Assembly (NCBI GenBank): GCA_963580285.1
Contig: OY757026.1
Coordinates: 89,440,651-89,504,650 of the forward strand
Reading direction: 5' to 3'
Length of the DNA stretch: 64,000 nucleotides
Source of the DNA: Lucinisca nassula
Taxonomy: Eukaryota > Mollusca > Bivalvia > Lucinida > Lucinidae
A model generated the notes under the pieces. That model was given only the letters and a program-made list of their open reading frames with translations, was not told the DNA's origin and did not search any database. This document shows positions 43,401-57,275 of the stretch, in pieces. The position numbers and the translations under genes were made by a program. The stretch's first letter is position 1; the number at the start of each line of letters is the position of its first letter.

Positions 43401-46400
43401 GCTTCCCAGGTCTCGACAAAATTTAATGTTAATACCTAGATATATTTGAATATTTTCATACCCAGACAATAACTGATCATACCCCAACCCTCCGCTCAGC
43501 TCCGGGTTAGGTCCAGTTAAGACATAATGTGATTTATAACTGAAAATCGTCCTAGAAGAATGCTGTGTACATCTTGCAGAATCAAAACAACCCGACTTTT
43601 GCGTCTATAAAGAAGCCGATTTGGAAGAAAAATAGGGTGAGTAAATAGCATAGAATTTCTAACTTTTGGCAAAAGTATACGTTTGTAAAGTAATTCACCG
43701 CCTGCTTCCTGTGTCTCGAGACTGGTTATTTCTATAAGAACCTCTAAAAGCATATTGTTTTAATACTTTTACACGGAAGGGTTATTACAATGACTGCATT
43801 GTGGCGACCCGAGGGTTGGGCGCCTGTAAACCGGTTAAGGGTCAATGGTTTGGCTATGAATGACTGACAGATAGTCTCTCATTTATGGCTGGATCAACAC
43901 GGTCCCAAGTCCGTGGTCACAGTGTGCTCATTCAATGATAACTAACATGTCGACAAACAAACCATTTTATGCCCAGTCGACATCCAAACCACTGAAAGGG
44001 TTGTATTTATCTTGTACGTGTATAATTATATATACTCGAGTCGTCAGGAAGCACGGTTATACAACATTTATCAACCATGGTTGACCCAATTTGATGTTGT
44101 CATTTATATATATGCTGTTCTCAAAGTTGTTTTACTACTTAACTGCGTTTCCAACGTTGCTTCGACGTTGATTTGACATTGAGTGTATGTTGGATATCAT
44201 CTGCCTGGTATCACTCAGCTATCCCTTATTGAACACATTCATTTTTGTTTCTAGTGTCCCACAGGGCTCTGTGCTCAGACCCACATTATTCGTTTCCAAA
44301 AAGTTACCTTGGTATCACTCAGCTCTCCCTTATTGAACACATTCATTTTTGTTTCTAGTGTCCCACAGGGCTCTGTGCTCAGACCCACCTTATTAATTTC
44401 CAAAAACTACCTTGATGTGTTCCTAACCTGACTGGACCGCAGCACATCTCATCATGGTTCCCCTAATAGGGTGTACTTCTATTCAGATGTTATGTACCTC
44501 TTGAAATGTGCATATTTCAAGAATTTTACCTTTAACTCCATACTAATATACAAGTACTGTTTATGGCTAACTCATTACCTTAAGACCGGACTGACACCAC
44601 AGCTCACTACGGCTCCTGTAAAAGGGAGTGCTTGTACTTCGCTAACACCATTGCGATACCGGGAGTGCTATTGCACGGGTTATTTTCCAACAAAGCCACC
44701 CTTTTTCCTCCAATTTTTATGTAAACAACCTTAGTTATTCCTTCTATTAAACTTCAGTTTATGAGTTATTATACCTTTTTAAATTTATTTTACGTTTTAG
44801 TTACTTTCATTTTATTTATCTATCCATTTCTTCATTAATCTAAGTGCCGAGATGGTCTTTTTAGTTATGTGTCTCTATCTACTTCCTAACGTTGTAGATT
44901 TTCATTTTCCACACTTTTTAGTTTATACAACCAAAGCTTATATACGGCTGGATAGGCCTAACGGCACTCGAGTTGTAGACTGACCGACATAGACAACGAG
45001 ACTGATAATAACTTGAGTACTACCCTACCCCTGCACAACCCCTCCACTAACCCTACCACCATACCCCTACACACAAAGACCCTACCTGGAGGATTTTAGC
45101 ATAACTTTCCCCTACTTTGAAATGGCTGACCCCTATCTCAACACTGAATAAATAATACCTCAGTAAACTAAAAGTAGTACGATTAACCAATAATGATACA
45201 TGGCAGCTGGTATCGAACATGCCTTAAGCATGCAAATGAGTCTAGATAAGTAATAGAGACCCTGTCAAATACTCACTACAAGTTATACGGCTATTGCATG
45301 GGACTGTGTTGTTTGTACAATGGTACGCCACACAGATAGTTTCATGTGGTGGTCGTGTACACATATACAGCTAAAGCATACTATAAAAACAGATGCAAAC
45401 CAATGATGAACATTGTCTTAGAGCAGTACGGTGCGGTGCTCTATTTACGTTTAGAGTTTGACATATCAAAACATCACGTGACTATTACACACGTCACCAT
45501 TTTGTGGGGTTGAAGCAGACGATCCAAAAACAGCTTCCCAGGTCTCGACAAAATTTAATGTTAATACCTAGATATATTTGAATATTTTCATACCCAGACA
45601 ATAACTGATCATACCCCAACCCTCCGCTCAGCTCCGGGTTAGGTCCAGTTAAGACATAATGTGATTTATAACTGAAAATCGTCCTAGAAGAATGCTGTGT
45701 ACATCTTGCAGAATCAAAACAACCCGACTTTTGCGTCTATAAAGAAGCCGATTTGGAAGAAAAATAGGGTGAGTAAATAGCATAGAATTTCTAACTTTTG
45801 GCAAAAGTATACGTTTGTAAAGTAATTCACCGCCTGCTTCCTGTGTCTCGAGACTGGTTATTTCTATAAGAACCTCTAAAAGCATATTGTTTTAATACTT
45901 TTACACGGAAGGGTTATTACAATGACTGCATTGTGGCGACCCGAGGGTTGGGCGCCTGTAAACCGGTTAAGGGTCAATGGTTTGGCTATGAATGACTGAC
46001 AGATAGTCTCTCATTTATGGCTGGATCAACACGGTCCCAAGTCCGTGGTCACAGTGTGCTCATTCAATGATAACTAACATGTCGACAAACAAACCATTTT
46101 ATGCCCAGTCGACATCCAAACCACTGAAAGGGTTGTATTTATCTTGTACGTGTATAATTATATATACTCGAGTCGTCAGGAAGCACGGTTATACAACATT
46201 TATCAACCATGGTTGACCCAATTTGATGTTGTCATTTATATATATGCTGTTCTCAAAGTTGTTTTACTACTTAACTGCGTTTCCAACGTTGCTTCGACGT
46301 TGATTTGACATTGAGTGTATGTTGGATATCATCTGCCTGGTATCACTCAGCTATCCCTTATTGAACACATTCATTTTTGTTTCTAGTGTCCCACAGGGCT

Positions 46401-49181
46401 CTGTGCTCAGACCCACATTATTCGTTTCCAAAAAGTTACCTTGGTATCACTCAGCTCTCCCTTATTGAACACATTCATTTTTGTTTCTAGTGTCCCACAG
46501 GGCTCTGTGCTCAGACCCACCTTATTAATTTCCAAAAACTACCTTGATGTGTTCCTAACCTGACTGGACCGCAGCACATCTCATCATGGTTCCCCTAATA
46601 GGGTGTACTTCTATTCAGATGTTATGTACCTCTTGAAATGTGCATATTTCAAGAATTTTACCTTTAACTCCATACTAATATACAAGTACTGTTTATGGCT
46701 AACTCATTACCTTAAGACCGGACTGACACCACAGCTCACTACGGCTCCTGTAAAAGGGAGTGCTTGTACTTCGCTAACACCATTGCGATACCGGGAGTGC
46801 TATTGCACGGGTTATTTTCCAACAAAGCCACCCTTTTTCCTCCAATTTTTATGTAAACAACCTTAGTTATTCCTTCTATTAAACTTCAGTTTATGAGTTA
46901 TTATACCTTTTTAAATTTATTTTACGTTTTAGTTACTTTCATTTTATTTATCTATCCATTTCTTCATTAATCTAAGTGCCGAGATGGTCTTTTTAGTTAT
47001 GTGTCTCTATCTACTTCCTAACGTTGTAGATTTTCATTTTCCACACTTTTTAGTTTATACAACCAAAGCTTATATACGGCTGGATAGGCCTAACGGCACT
47101 CGAGTTGTAGACTGACCGACATAGACAACGAGACTGATAATAACTTGAGTACTACCCTACCCCTGCACAACCCCTCCACTAACCCTACCACCATACCCCT
47201 ACACACAAAGACCCTACCTGGAGGATTTTAGCATAACTTTCCCCTACTTTGAAATGGCTGACCCCTATCTCAACACTGAATAAATAATACCTCAGTAAAC
47301 TAAAAGTAGTACGATTAACCAATAATGATACATGGCAGCTGGTATCGAACATGCCTTAAGCATGCAAATGAGTCTAGATAAGTAATAGAGACCCTGTCAA
47401 ATACTCACTACAAGTTATACGGCTATTGCATGGGACTGTGTTGTTTGTACAATGGTACGCCACACAGATAGTTTCATGTGGTGGTCGTGTACACATATAC
47501 AGCTAAAGCATACTATAAAAACAGATGCAAACCAATGATGAACATTGTCTTAGAGCAGTACGGTGCGGTGCTCTATTTACGTTTAGAGTTTGACATATCA
47601 AAACATCACGTGACTATTACACACGTCACCATTTTGTGGGGTTGAAGCAGACGATCCAAAAACAGCTTCCCAGGTCTCGACAAAATTTAATGTTAATACC
47701 TAGATATATTTGAATATTTTCATACCCAGACAATAACTGATCATACCCCAACCCTCCGCTCAGCTCCGGGTTAGGTCCAGTTAAGACATAATGTGATTTA
47801 TAACTGAAAATCGTCCTAGAAGAATGCTGTGTACATCTTGCAGAATCAAAACAACCCGACTTTTGCGTCTATAAAGAAGCCGATTTGGAAGAAAAATAGG
47901 GTGAGTAAATAGCATAGAATTTCTAACTTTTGGCAAAAGTATACGTTTGTAAAGTAATTCACCGCCTGCTTCCTGTGTCTCGAGACTGGTTATTTCTATA
48001 AGAACCTCTAAAAGCATATTGTTTTAATACTTTTACACGGAAGGGTTATTACAATGACTGCATTGTGGCGACCCGAGGGTTGGGCGCCTGTAAACCGGTT
48101 AAGGGTCAATGGTTTGGCTATGAATGACTGACAGATAGTCTCTCATTTATGGCTGGATCAACACGGTCCCAAGTCCGTGGTCACAGTGTGCTCATTCAAT
48201 GATAACTAACATGTCGACAAACAAACCATTTTATGCCCAGTCGACATCCAAACCACTGAAAGGGTTGTATTTATCTTGTACGTGTATAATTATATATACT
48301 CGAGTCGTCAGGAAGCACGGTTATACAACATTTATCAACCATGGTTGACCCAATTTGATGTTGTCATTTATATATATGCTGTTCTCAAAGTTGTTTTACT
48401 ACTTAACTGCGTTTCCAACGTTGCTTCGACGTTGATTTGACATTGAGTGTATGTTGGATATCATCTGCCTGGTATCACTCAGCTATCCCTTATTGAACAC
48501 ATTCATTTTTGTTTCTAGTGTCCCACAGGGCTCTGTGCTCAGACCCACATTATTCGTTTCCAAAAAGTTACCTTGGTATCACTCAGCTCTCCCTTATTGA
48601 ACACATTCATTTTTGTTTCTAGTGTCCCACAGGGCTCTGTGCTCAGACCCACCTTATTAATTTCCAAAAACTACCTTGATGTGTTCCTAACCTGACTGGA
48701 CCGCAGCACATCTCATCATGGTTCCCCTAATAGGGTGTACTTCTATTCAGATGTTATGTACCTCTTGAAATGTGCATATTTCAAGAATTTTACCTTTAAC
48801 TCCATACTAATATACAAGTACTGTTTATGGCTAACTCATTACCTTAAGACCGGACTGACACCACAGCTCACTACGGCTCCTGTAAAAGGGAGTGCTTGTA
48901 CTTCGCTAACACCATTGCGATACCGGGAGTGCTATTGCACGGGTTATTTTCCAACAAAGCCACCCTTTTTCCTCCAATTTTTATGTAAACAACCTTAGTT
49001 ATTCCTTCTATTAAACTTCAGTTTATGAGTTATTATACCTTTTTAAATTTATTTTACGTTTTAGTTACTTTCATTTTATTTATCTATCCATTTCTTCATT
49101 AATCTAAGTGCCGAGATGGTCTTTTTAGTTATGTGTCTCTATCTACTTCCTAACGTTGTAGATTTTCATTTTCCACACTTT

Positions 49182-50390
49182 TTAGTTTATACAACCAAAG
49201 CTTAAAAGAACTTCGGCTCGAACAATATCACTTCTGTGTTGAGTATATAACACTTTTTTCCCGAATATATAAAATGGCTTTTCACGAATTATAATTTTCA
49301 CCCTTTTGTCCTTTTTAGCTAATTCTAAGCGTTTGCCATGTAAGTCTCCATCACCATGAATTAGAACTGCATCTGGATTTAAAATAAAAAGAGTGCTCAA
49401 AATGCTCAAATACATCATGAAATCCATTTCTTTGCTGCCAAACCAAACGTAATGAACAATCTTTGGAATGTTACCCGGTAAAATTGGTCTCGGCTCCTTG
49501 ATTTTGCGTGAACCATATAATAAATGCCGGGCTACGGCACCAAACTGTGTGTGTAACGTCAGTATGTCAACTGGATGTAAAGAATTTTCAGCTACGTAGC
49601 AAGGGGTTATTGCGCTGTCTGTGTCATTGTTATTGATATCTGTTTTTGAGCAGAAAATTTGGCCTTTTGTACTATAATCCTTGCCAAAATGTTTAATGAG
49701 ATGCCTTAGGTTTTGTTCATGATAGTTTCCAAAAGCCACTGCAACTTCTGCCTCTGACTCTTCCTCTGTCTTGAAAATAACAGAAAATTTTTTCCGTCTC
49801 TCAGCGAGAATGTGACGAGTCAAAACAACATCACGTGCGACATAAATCCCGCCCCTGTCGTCAAGCACAGCTAGTCCAAACCGAAAGCCACACCCATGTT
49901 CATTCCCATCCCAGTGTCGAGGGAGTGGCTTAGCAACGAACGCAGGAATGGATTTCTGTAGCTCATCAATCCAGTTGTCGTATTTGTCCGATTTTAATGG
50001 ATACTGGTGGTGAAATTCCAAAATATCCGGCCGTAGTACTTTCCAGATGCTCAGAATTCCAAGATACTGTTTAAATTCTAAGGTTTTGTTTGAACACCAA
50101 ACATAATGCACTGTATTTGGAATTTTAGCTTTGAGCAAATCATCTATTTCTGTTTCTACCATACCTTCGAACTCATGAAGAACTTTACTAGAATGTATTG
50201 TATCTAAATGACGTTTCCTGTCTTTAAGGTGAAGAGCTTCTCTCATGATCGCATTGCTATTATTATTGATATTGTCAAGTGTACAAAATGCTGCTATTTC
50301 ATACAAGATAGTCAAAAACGCAATAGCACACAATGAAGTCACGACGCATATCCTTGTCCGAAATTTAAATTTTCTAGACTTCATTGTCAT
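49182..50390 (-). pseudogene. truncated copy of the glycosyltransferase
   Basis: An intact start (ATG at 50388-50390) and 396 residues are identical to the gene at 15309-17015, including membrane anchor, degenerate first domain and the start of the second. At 49201/49202 the gene meets the array. The frame continues for six array-derived residues (SFGCIN) and stops. The break falls eight residues before the catalytic DWD, so the product has no complete active site. The upstream flank is duplicated too, so it may still be transcribed. It could act as an inert or interfering partner if the enzyme forms complexes; that is inference. Confidence 0.92.
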
Positions 50391-50448
50391 ATAAAATCGT
50401 TTTCAGCTATCCACAGAAATGATATTAAATAGAGGATCTTACGTGAGT

Positions 50449-50785
50449 GTTCATGTATTATTGAATTTATTAAACGAGTTGAGGAAAAGGGATAAAATGC
50501 GTTTTATCCCTTTTCCTCGACGAGTTTAAAAATTCAATAATACATGAGCACGAATGCAAGATTCTATTTCTCATTTGACATTTAAAATGCATTTTATTCA
50601 CGACTGTTTACAAAAATGTCAATATTCTGCCTTTTGTAAACGCGACGTCGTTAAGGACGCCGTACATATAACGTTACGGGACGTATCTAGCTAATTTGCA
50701 CATTTAATCCACTAAAAGATTATCGAATTTATTACATGGCGTTATTACACTCTCAGACGCGACGTCATATGATAAACATAGTTAC
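50449..50785. mobile_element. palindromic element P (duplicate)
   Basis: Copy of 17074-17410, again just upstream of the glycosyltransferase start. Confidence 0.7.
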
Positions 50786-50950
50786 TTCACTCTTTATCAG
50801 ATGCGCAGTGACAAGTAAAAGTCTGTCTCCAGCCATAAGGAGGAGAATCGACGATAACTAAAGGGATATAATGTTCGTTATATCTTGGTTTAAACATATG
50901 TTATGGGTACTTGTTAGAGTCGCTTCAATGAGGCGATTCTAACAAGTACC

Positions 50951-51259
50951 TCCGCCCCGGCCCATCGGGGCTTAGAGAAATAGATGGGTCTGCATGGTGC
51001 TTCCACGCAGATCTGAAACTGACCACATGAGAGTACTGGTAAACATCTTAGAAGGTCCAAGCCTGCCCAGGCAAAGTGGTGTGAGTCAGACTGTCCAGTG
51101 CGTTTAAGACTTTTGCTTTCATTGGGTGGCAGGGCTTGATATGTCATTTCATCTCAATGCTGGATAAAAGTTTCCACAAGATTGGAAGCGACCTCCCAAA
51201 ATTACCTATATAGTGTTGACGAGGACGTTAAACCTCAAATCAAAGAAACAAACAAAATT
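50951..51259 (+). mobile_element. SINE with 11-bp target duplication (duplicate)
   Basis: Copy of 17576-17884, inside the same split M1 MITE (50892-51305). Confidence 0.85.
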
Positions 51260-52322
51260 TAACAAGTACCCACAACATTTGTTTCATGTAGAAATAAGAA
51301 AAAAATAATCCATTAATCATCCATTTTTCTTCTCTTTAGCCGGAGCTATGCTTCAGGCATGCCGCTATACGCTCAGTGAAGACTCGACTCGGTCTGCGAA
51401 TCTTATCACTCTGAATACAACAGCCCCTGACTACCTGAAGAGATCTACATGACACATAGCGAAGACTGAGATCAGACTGCGCAATTTTCGCTGTTCGCTC
51501 ATGCACGAAGTCACTTTATTTATTTTTTTAATTTATTTTTTTTTTAACTTTTGCGTCCCACAATTACTCTTCTGGCTTTGAATTGCTAATGACAACAAAA
51601 CGTGTCGCACATTATGGCGAAAGTACACACTTAAGAAAGGGGGATAAGCAGTTGATTTGCAGTTGAATGCTGTAGGATGCTTGGTAAAGGCTCAGGCAAA
51701 ACTATTTAGACCATATGGAGCCGGACAGGTTGCCAAACCACATCTTTTCCCGGAAAAGCTTATGCACATGACGTAATTGTGACGTCACATCAACCTCGTT
51801 ACAACGACATGACATTTATGCAACGTCACATCTACGTCGCTGCAACTTCATGAGGATGACGTTGCACTGACGTTGATTTGACGTTGCCCTAGCGACGTGT
51901 GCCTGCTGGGTAAGCGGTTAACCAGTACAGTGTACATTTTTTTCACCAGAAACTGACAACGGTCCTCCAGGAGGATGGGGCCGGGAAAATGACAGCAGAA
52001 AAGATTTCACGAATAATCAACGACCAGAATTTTCCCGACCAGGCGTGCATCGTGTCCGTAACCTAATCAGACGCGCACCCGATTGAGCAGCGGGACCGGC
52101 TTGCAGTAGGAGAAAATTTAATAGAAAAAAAAAATCCTGTCGATTGCCCCAACCGGCGATTAATCCCACAGTCCTTTGGTCACAAAACAAGCGAGACACC
52201 ACTTGAGCGCATCACGAAGCCACACATATATAATTCTGACCCGCTTGAACCCCACCTTTATATAGTAAAACTGGGGTTTGCAGGGGTAAACCTTATTTTT
52301 CTTATTTCTGCTCTAAAATATA

Positions 52323-52650
52323 CACATGTGGACACAAAACCGTTCAAACTTCTATGAAATAACTTTCAATGAATCTCTTTGCATCAAGTTAGTTTGACAA
52401 GCAAATGTCATTCATGAAAGAGTTCTAAAACTAGATCAAGCAATTGATTGGTCTCATTTTGGAAAACACTTTCTGATTGACATTTGAAATGTATTTTGAT
52501 TGGACAGTGTAGGAGTCAGCAATGAAATGTACACCACCTTGTGTTTTGAATTTATTTCTGTCTGACAGCTGTTAGGATATATTGAATGATGTTTCAAGTC
52601 AGAAGGAAATGAAGCTCATCAAAGTTTGAACGCTTTTGTGTCCACAGGTG
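52323..52650. mobile_element. Tc1/mariner-like MITE (duplicate), nested in M1
   Basis: Copy of 18948-19275 with the same TA flanks; the split M1 copy spans 52226-52765. Confidence 0.8.
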
Positions 52651-52811
52651 TAGATTGTGTGTACTCGTATGAACCGCCGCGATGAGGCGGTGCTGATCGA
52701 GGCGGTGCTTACGAGTATCCACAATCTATAGTTTGAGTAGAAATAAGAAAAATATCACAATTTTTTTTCATCTTAAAATTTTCGCTTTTTTTCGGCAGTA
52801 ACACTTACAAT

Positions 52812-53000
52812 GTTTAAATTCCTGGTCGGGGCACTCGACTATCCCAGCATTTATGTACATATGGGACCCATATGGACAATTAGCCCATATGGGTCCCAAA
52901 TGGGCCCATATTTTTTTGGTATATATAAGACCCATTTGGGTTCCATATTGAGCATATGGGTCCCATATGGATCCCAGTTGCAAAACCCATACGGGACCCC
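52812..53000. repeat. CCCATATGGG palindrome cluster (duplicate)
   Basis: Copy of 19437-19625. Confidence 0.8.
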
Positions 53001-53155
53001 TATTGAAACCCTTTTGTTTGCTGGTAAGGCAAGACTAAAATACTTTTAAACCAAAGTGCCTATCGAGCGTGACCTTTTTTTTTTCTAAGTAGCCCCTTTC
53101 CGCTTTGGGAAGGGACTTGAGGTGAACCGTCAGACCACGACATATTTTCCGCCAA

Positions 53156-53997
53156 CTACGTAGTATGACCCATCTTCTTTCTTATGAATGTTTTCATTGC
53201 TCTAAAAGGAACTCATTTTTGATTTTCATTTGCCTTCACTGCAGCTGGTGTTGTGCCGTGTGGCGGCCTTAAAACGTCTCCCCGTACATCAACCATAGTG
53301 CAGTTTATATTTTACTTTTGGTCCTTTGAGATCAGCGTGAATATTCTTAGAAATCGGAAATAAATTATTGGTTTAGAATCATATTCTAGACAGGTTTTTA
53401 ATTATTTGGACCCCATTTTGATTTATATCAGTATTTGAATTGACTGCCTATTCGAAATTCGCAAAATTGCAGTATGTTTCCTCTGGCTTTCTTTGCCGAA
53501 TCATTACAGGGTCACTGAAGAGGCTTTATTAGCCGAAACTACGTAGTATGACCCATCTTCTTTCTTATGAATGTTTTCATTGCTCTTAAAGGAACTCATT
53601 TTTGATTTTCATTTGCCTTCACTGCAGCTGGTGTTGTGCCGTGTGGCGGCCTTAAAACGTCTCCCCGTACATCAACCATAGTGCAGTTTATATTTTACTT
53701 TTGGTGCTTTGAGATCAGCGTGAATATTCTAGAAATCGGAAATAAATTATTGGTTTAGACTCATATTATAGACAGGTTTTTAATTATTTGGACCCCATTT
53801 TGATTTATATCAGTATTTGAATTGACTGCCTATTCGAAATTCGCAAAATTGCAGTATGTTTCCTCTGGCTTTCTTTGCCGAATCATTACAGGGTCACTGA
53901 AGAGGCTTTATTAGCCGAAACTACGTAGTATGACCCATCTTCTTTCTTATGAACGTTTTCATTGCTCTTAAAGGAACTCATTTTTGATTTTCATTTA
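53156..53997 (+). repeat. 382-bp tandem repeat (duplicate)
   Basis: Copy of 19781-20622, with the same internal differences between its units. The 382-bp repeat was therefore already formed before the large duplication. Confidence 0.9.
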
Positions 53998-54100
53998 CAA
54001 GGAAGACAACTCTCGGGATTTCCTGTTTGCTTTCCTGTAAAAAAGCCCCTTTTGCTCATGGCAAAGCGGGTCTTGTTTTAAAGTTTTCCTCGCCGAAAAA

Positions 54101-54167
54101 GGGGTCTACTCTTAAAGGAAAGAATTTGCTCCTGTGGAGCAAATTCTTTCCTTTAAGAGCAAACCCC
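54101..54167. repeat. perfect 24-bp stem hairpin (duplicate)
   Basis: Copy of 20726-20792. Confidence 0.8.
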
Positions 54168-54417
54168 TAAATTAATATAAAAAAAGCAAATATTTTTGTA
54201 TGAGTTACCTATCCTCAGGAGCAAATTATTTTCTTTAAGAGTAGGACGAGACAATTATATTTGAAAGATTTGTTCATCGATTTCCGAATTGCGCGCGTAC
54301 AAAACGTTTTTACAAGTTCCCATCATATATTCGATCGAACTATTAAATGATCCGAATTTATATCTTGCGAACAGCTGTTGAAAATGACATCGAACAGTTT
54401 ATGGTTACTCAGCAATA

Positions 54418-54757
54418 CACCTGTGGACACAAAAGCGTTCAAACTTTGATGAGCTTCATTTCATTCTGACTTGATACATCATTCAATATATCCTAACATC
54501 CTATCAGTCAAATGCCAAACAGAAATAAATTCAAAACACAAGGTGGTGTACATTTCATTGCTGTCTCCTGCACTGTCCAATCAAAATACATCTCAAATGT
54601 CAATCAGAAAGTGTTTTCCAAAATGAGACCAATCAATTGCTTGATCTAGTTTTAGAATTCTTTGATGAATGACATTTGCTTGTCAAACTAACTTGATGCA
54701 AAGAGATTCATTGAAAGTTATTTCATAAGAGTTTGAACGCTTTTGTGTCCACAGGTG
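54418..54757. mobile_element. Tc1/mariner-like MITE (duplicate of second copy)
   Basis: Copy of 21043-21382. Confidence 0.8.
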
Positions 54758-55025
54758 TAGCTGTAAAAGTTTATTTGTCTGAACTGGGTGTGCTTTTCTT
54801 TGATCTTCTTTTGTTGCTAAGAATGAACATATAAGCCGTATACAGCAAGACCTGCAATTATAAACAAAATCAACAGTAAGGTTCATGTTACACGAACATA
54901 GCAAGTCGCAGCTGCTTTAAGCATGACGATATTTAGGAGTCCTGTTTTCCGGCCGTTAGTCTGTCCGTCAATTCGTTCGCTTGTCAAAGGCGCCACATAA
55001 CCATCGGCGGATTTCTTGTTGTTGT

Positions 55026-55039
55026 TTCTTCTTCTTCTT

Positions 55040-55070
<31 letters not shown>

Positions 55071-55086
55071 TTATTATTATTATTAT
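55026..55086 (+). repeat. (TTC)n(TTA)n microsatellite (duplicate)
   Basis: Same triplet counts as at 21651-21711. Microsatellites normally drift fast, so the equal length supports a very recent duplication. Confidence 0.95.
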
Positions 55087-55119
55087 TTATGGGCTTGTAA
55101 AAATATTGACGATAAAGTC

Positions 55120-55336
55120 TTAACCCTTAAGATGCCAATTTCAACTATTGTCGTCTGCTTTATTGTCTGCTGGTTACTTTAAAAGTTATAGCTGCGAATA
55201 GGAGGGGCATTCTGATCAGGGTCCACACTGTTTGCCTCTATGCCAAAATATGTATGAAATTATTGCAAAAGGCGAGGCCGACGACATAAACCGACGACAT
55301 TTTGAGATGCAGTTTTTCTTGGCATCTTAAGAGTCA
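55120..55336. mobile_element. TTAA-flanked MITE (duplicate)
   Basis: Copy of 21745-21961. Confidence 0.7.
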
Positions 55337-55452
55337 GTCTTTAGCCACTTTGGTGTCACAAGTGAAAAGCTAAGCTTTGCAATGGATAAACGCATGTCGT
55401 TACTTCAGGCACGCCGTCTTTTGCCGATCTCAGACTTACGACTTGCTCATTG

Positions 55453-55931
55453 CCCCCGCCCATCATGGCTTGGAGAAATAGATTTGGTTGAATGATGCTT
55501 CCACGCAGAATTGAAACTGACCGCACATGAGCACTGGTAAACCACTTGGAAGGTCTAAGCCTGCCCAGGCAAAGTATTGCTCATTTAAGGGAAATAGACG
55601 AACCGTCAGGAGACGCAACACTTTTGTCTCTTCTATGAATGAGAGTATTGCTTGTGTGATATGAGGTTTAACGTCCCCGTCAACATTGTATAGGTCATTT
55701 TGGAGACGTTGCTTCCAATTTTGTAGGACTTTTACCCGACATTGAGATGAAATGACATCTCAAGCCCGGTCGCCCAATGAAACCAACAGGGTTTACAAGC
55801 ACCACTTTGCCTGGGCAGGCTTAGATCCTCAAGGCTGTTTACCAGTACTCCTGTGCGGTTGGTTTCAGCTCTGCGTGGAAGCATCATGCAGCCCGTGTTA
55901 TTTCTTCAAGCCCCGATGGGCGGGGCCGATC
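55453..55931. mobile_element. two SINE copies in opposite orientation (duplicate)
   Basis: Copies of 22078-22200 (plus) and 22288-22556 (minus), now at 55453-55575 and 55663-55931. Confidence 0.75.
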
Positions 55932-55945
55932 AACGAGAGTCTGTC

Positions 55946-56826
55946 TAAGCCCCTCTTACACTCCACGATTGTCCAAGACTGTCCACGACCAATGGGGACC
56001 ATGAAAATCGTGGCAAATCGGGGCATACACGGTTCCGATTTCACTACCCTAAGAATACTCGCGACATTGCTACGACACTTCTACGAACAATCACGATTGC
56101 TGTACGATAATGGAGCCGATTTACAACGATCCTCCACGATCGACCACGATGTCTTACGATACTCTAGGATTCTTCTACGACTGCACTACGATTGCTTCAA
56201 GATATCAGACGATCATACACGATTTCTCACGATCCATGCAAGACTGCTCTACGACCAAGGCCGAATTTGCACGATGATCAAAGACTCAGTACGATCATGG
56301 AGGATTCGACACGATTTATTCACGATTAACCAAGATTTCTCCCGATTCGTCAGGATTTATAACGATCTGGGTATATAAAAGTGTTCGTCGGGATAAATCG
56401 TGTTAGCGTCGTCATAGATCGTAGTGCATTCTTGGTGAATCTTGCATTGTCGTGAGTAGTCGTCGTGATATCGTAGTAGATCGTACGGTAGTCGCAACGG
56501 AATCGTAGATGCGTCGTAGATGATCTTGTCTCGTCGTAGCTCAGTCGTGGTAGAATTCAGTCACGATTATTCACGATTGGCCACGATTACCATGACGACG
56601 GCTCACGATTTCTCTACGACCGCTCTACGATTTGAAAAATGATGCCGACTCGTCACGAATGTTTTGAACATGTCCAAAACAGTCGTGGTCACTCCCGAAC
56701 TATCACGATCAACCACGATTCCTCAAGATCTCTGCCGACTTCTCTACGACGTTGTTCACGATTTACCACGATTTAAAAAATCGTGGTGAGTCGTGGCCAA
56801 AATCGTGACAGTGTAAGAGCCCCTTA
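55946..56826. mobile_element. CACGATT-word element (duplicate)
   Basis: Copy of 22571-23451 with the same ends and strand switch. Confidence 0.7.
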
Positions 56827-57275
56827 ATCTTAACGATAAGAATTTGCTCCCAAGGAGAAAATTCCATCCTTTAAGTGTAGACCCCATTTGAGCAAGACAT
56901 GGATTGAATAAAAAAGGGGGTGGGAGGTGGGGGAGCCAAAGATGACTCCCTTGCTAAAATGGCGCATTTAAAAATATTCTTAAAAGGGCGCTTTACACCC
57001 CCTCCACTCCCACCCCCTTCTTCCCCCCCCCCCCCTTCACAAAAGTGAAATAAAATAAAAAATAAATGAATAATAATGCCAAAAATTATGACAAACCTTC
57101 TCCAACTACATTTTCCTGAGAATAGTAGTAAAACAACGCGTGAGATGGACTTATTATTGATCATCCATCTTCTTTTGATACTTTCACCCCTATGTAACAG
57201 AAGGACTCTTCAATCTTCGGTTTCAGCCATTGTAAATACATGTAGGTGTTTCACATACGTCACTGATTCCGAGTG

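Larger units (their letters stand above)
26202..49201 (+). repeat. 2,132-bp tandem array, about 10.8 units (23,000 bp)
   Basis: Units start at 26202, 28334, 30466, 32598, 34730, 36862, 38994, 41126, 43258, 45390 and 47522. The last stops after about 1,680 bases. Period and two internal open frames are identical in all 11 units. The only variant I noticed is G instead of T at 39191 in unit 7. Each unit holds LINE reverse-transcriptase debris (27151-27357 in unit 1), an AACGTTGC/GACGTTGATTTGAC cluster, a C-rich stretch (ACCCCTGCACAACCCCTCC) and an octamer/TATA pair near its end. There is no convincing protein; the 78- and 87-codon frames are copied because the units are copied. Such homogeneity points to very recent amplification, perhaps by rolling-circle copying, or to an assembly loop. 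Confidence 0.97.

Noticed and set aside
26461..48998. Repeated 78-codon (minus) and 87-codon (plus) frames in each array unit
   Set aside because: Their identity follows from unit identity. The 87-codon frame opens at GTG and overlaps reverse-transcriptase debris. Neither shows motifs or a plausible start context.
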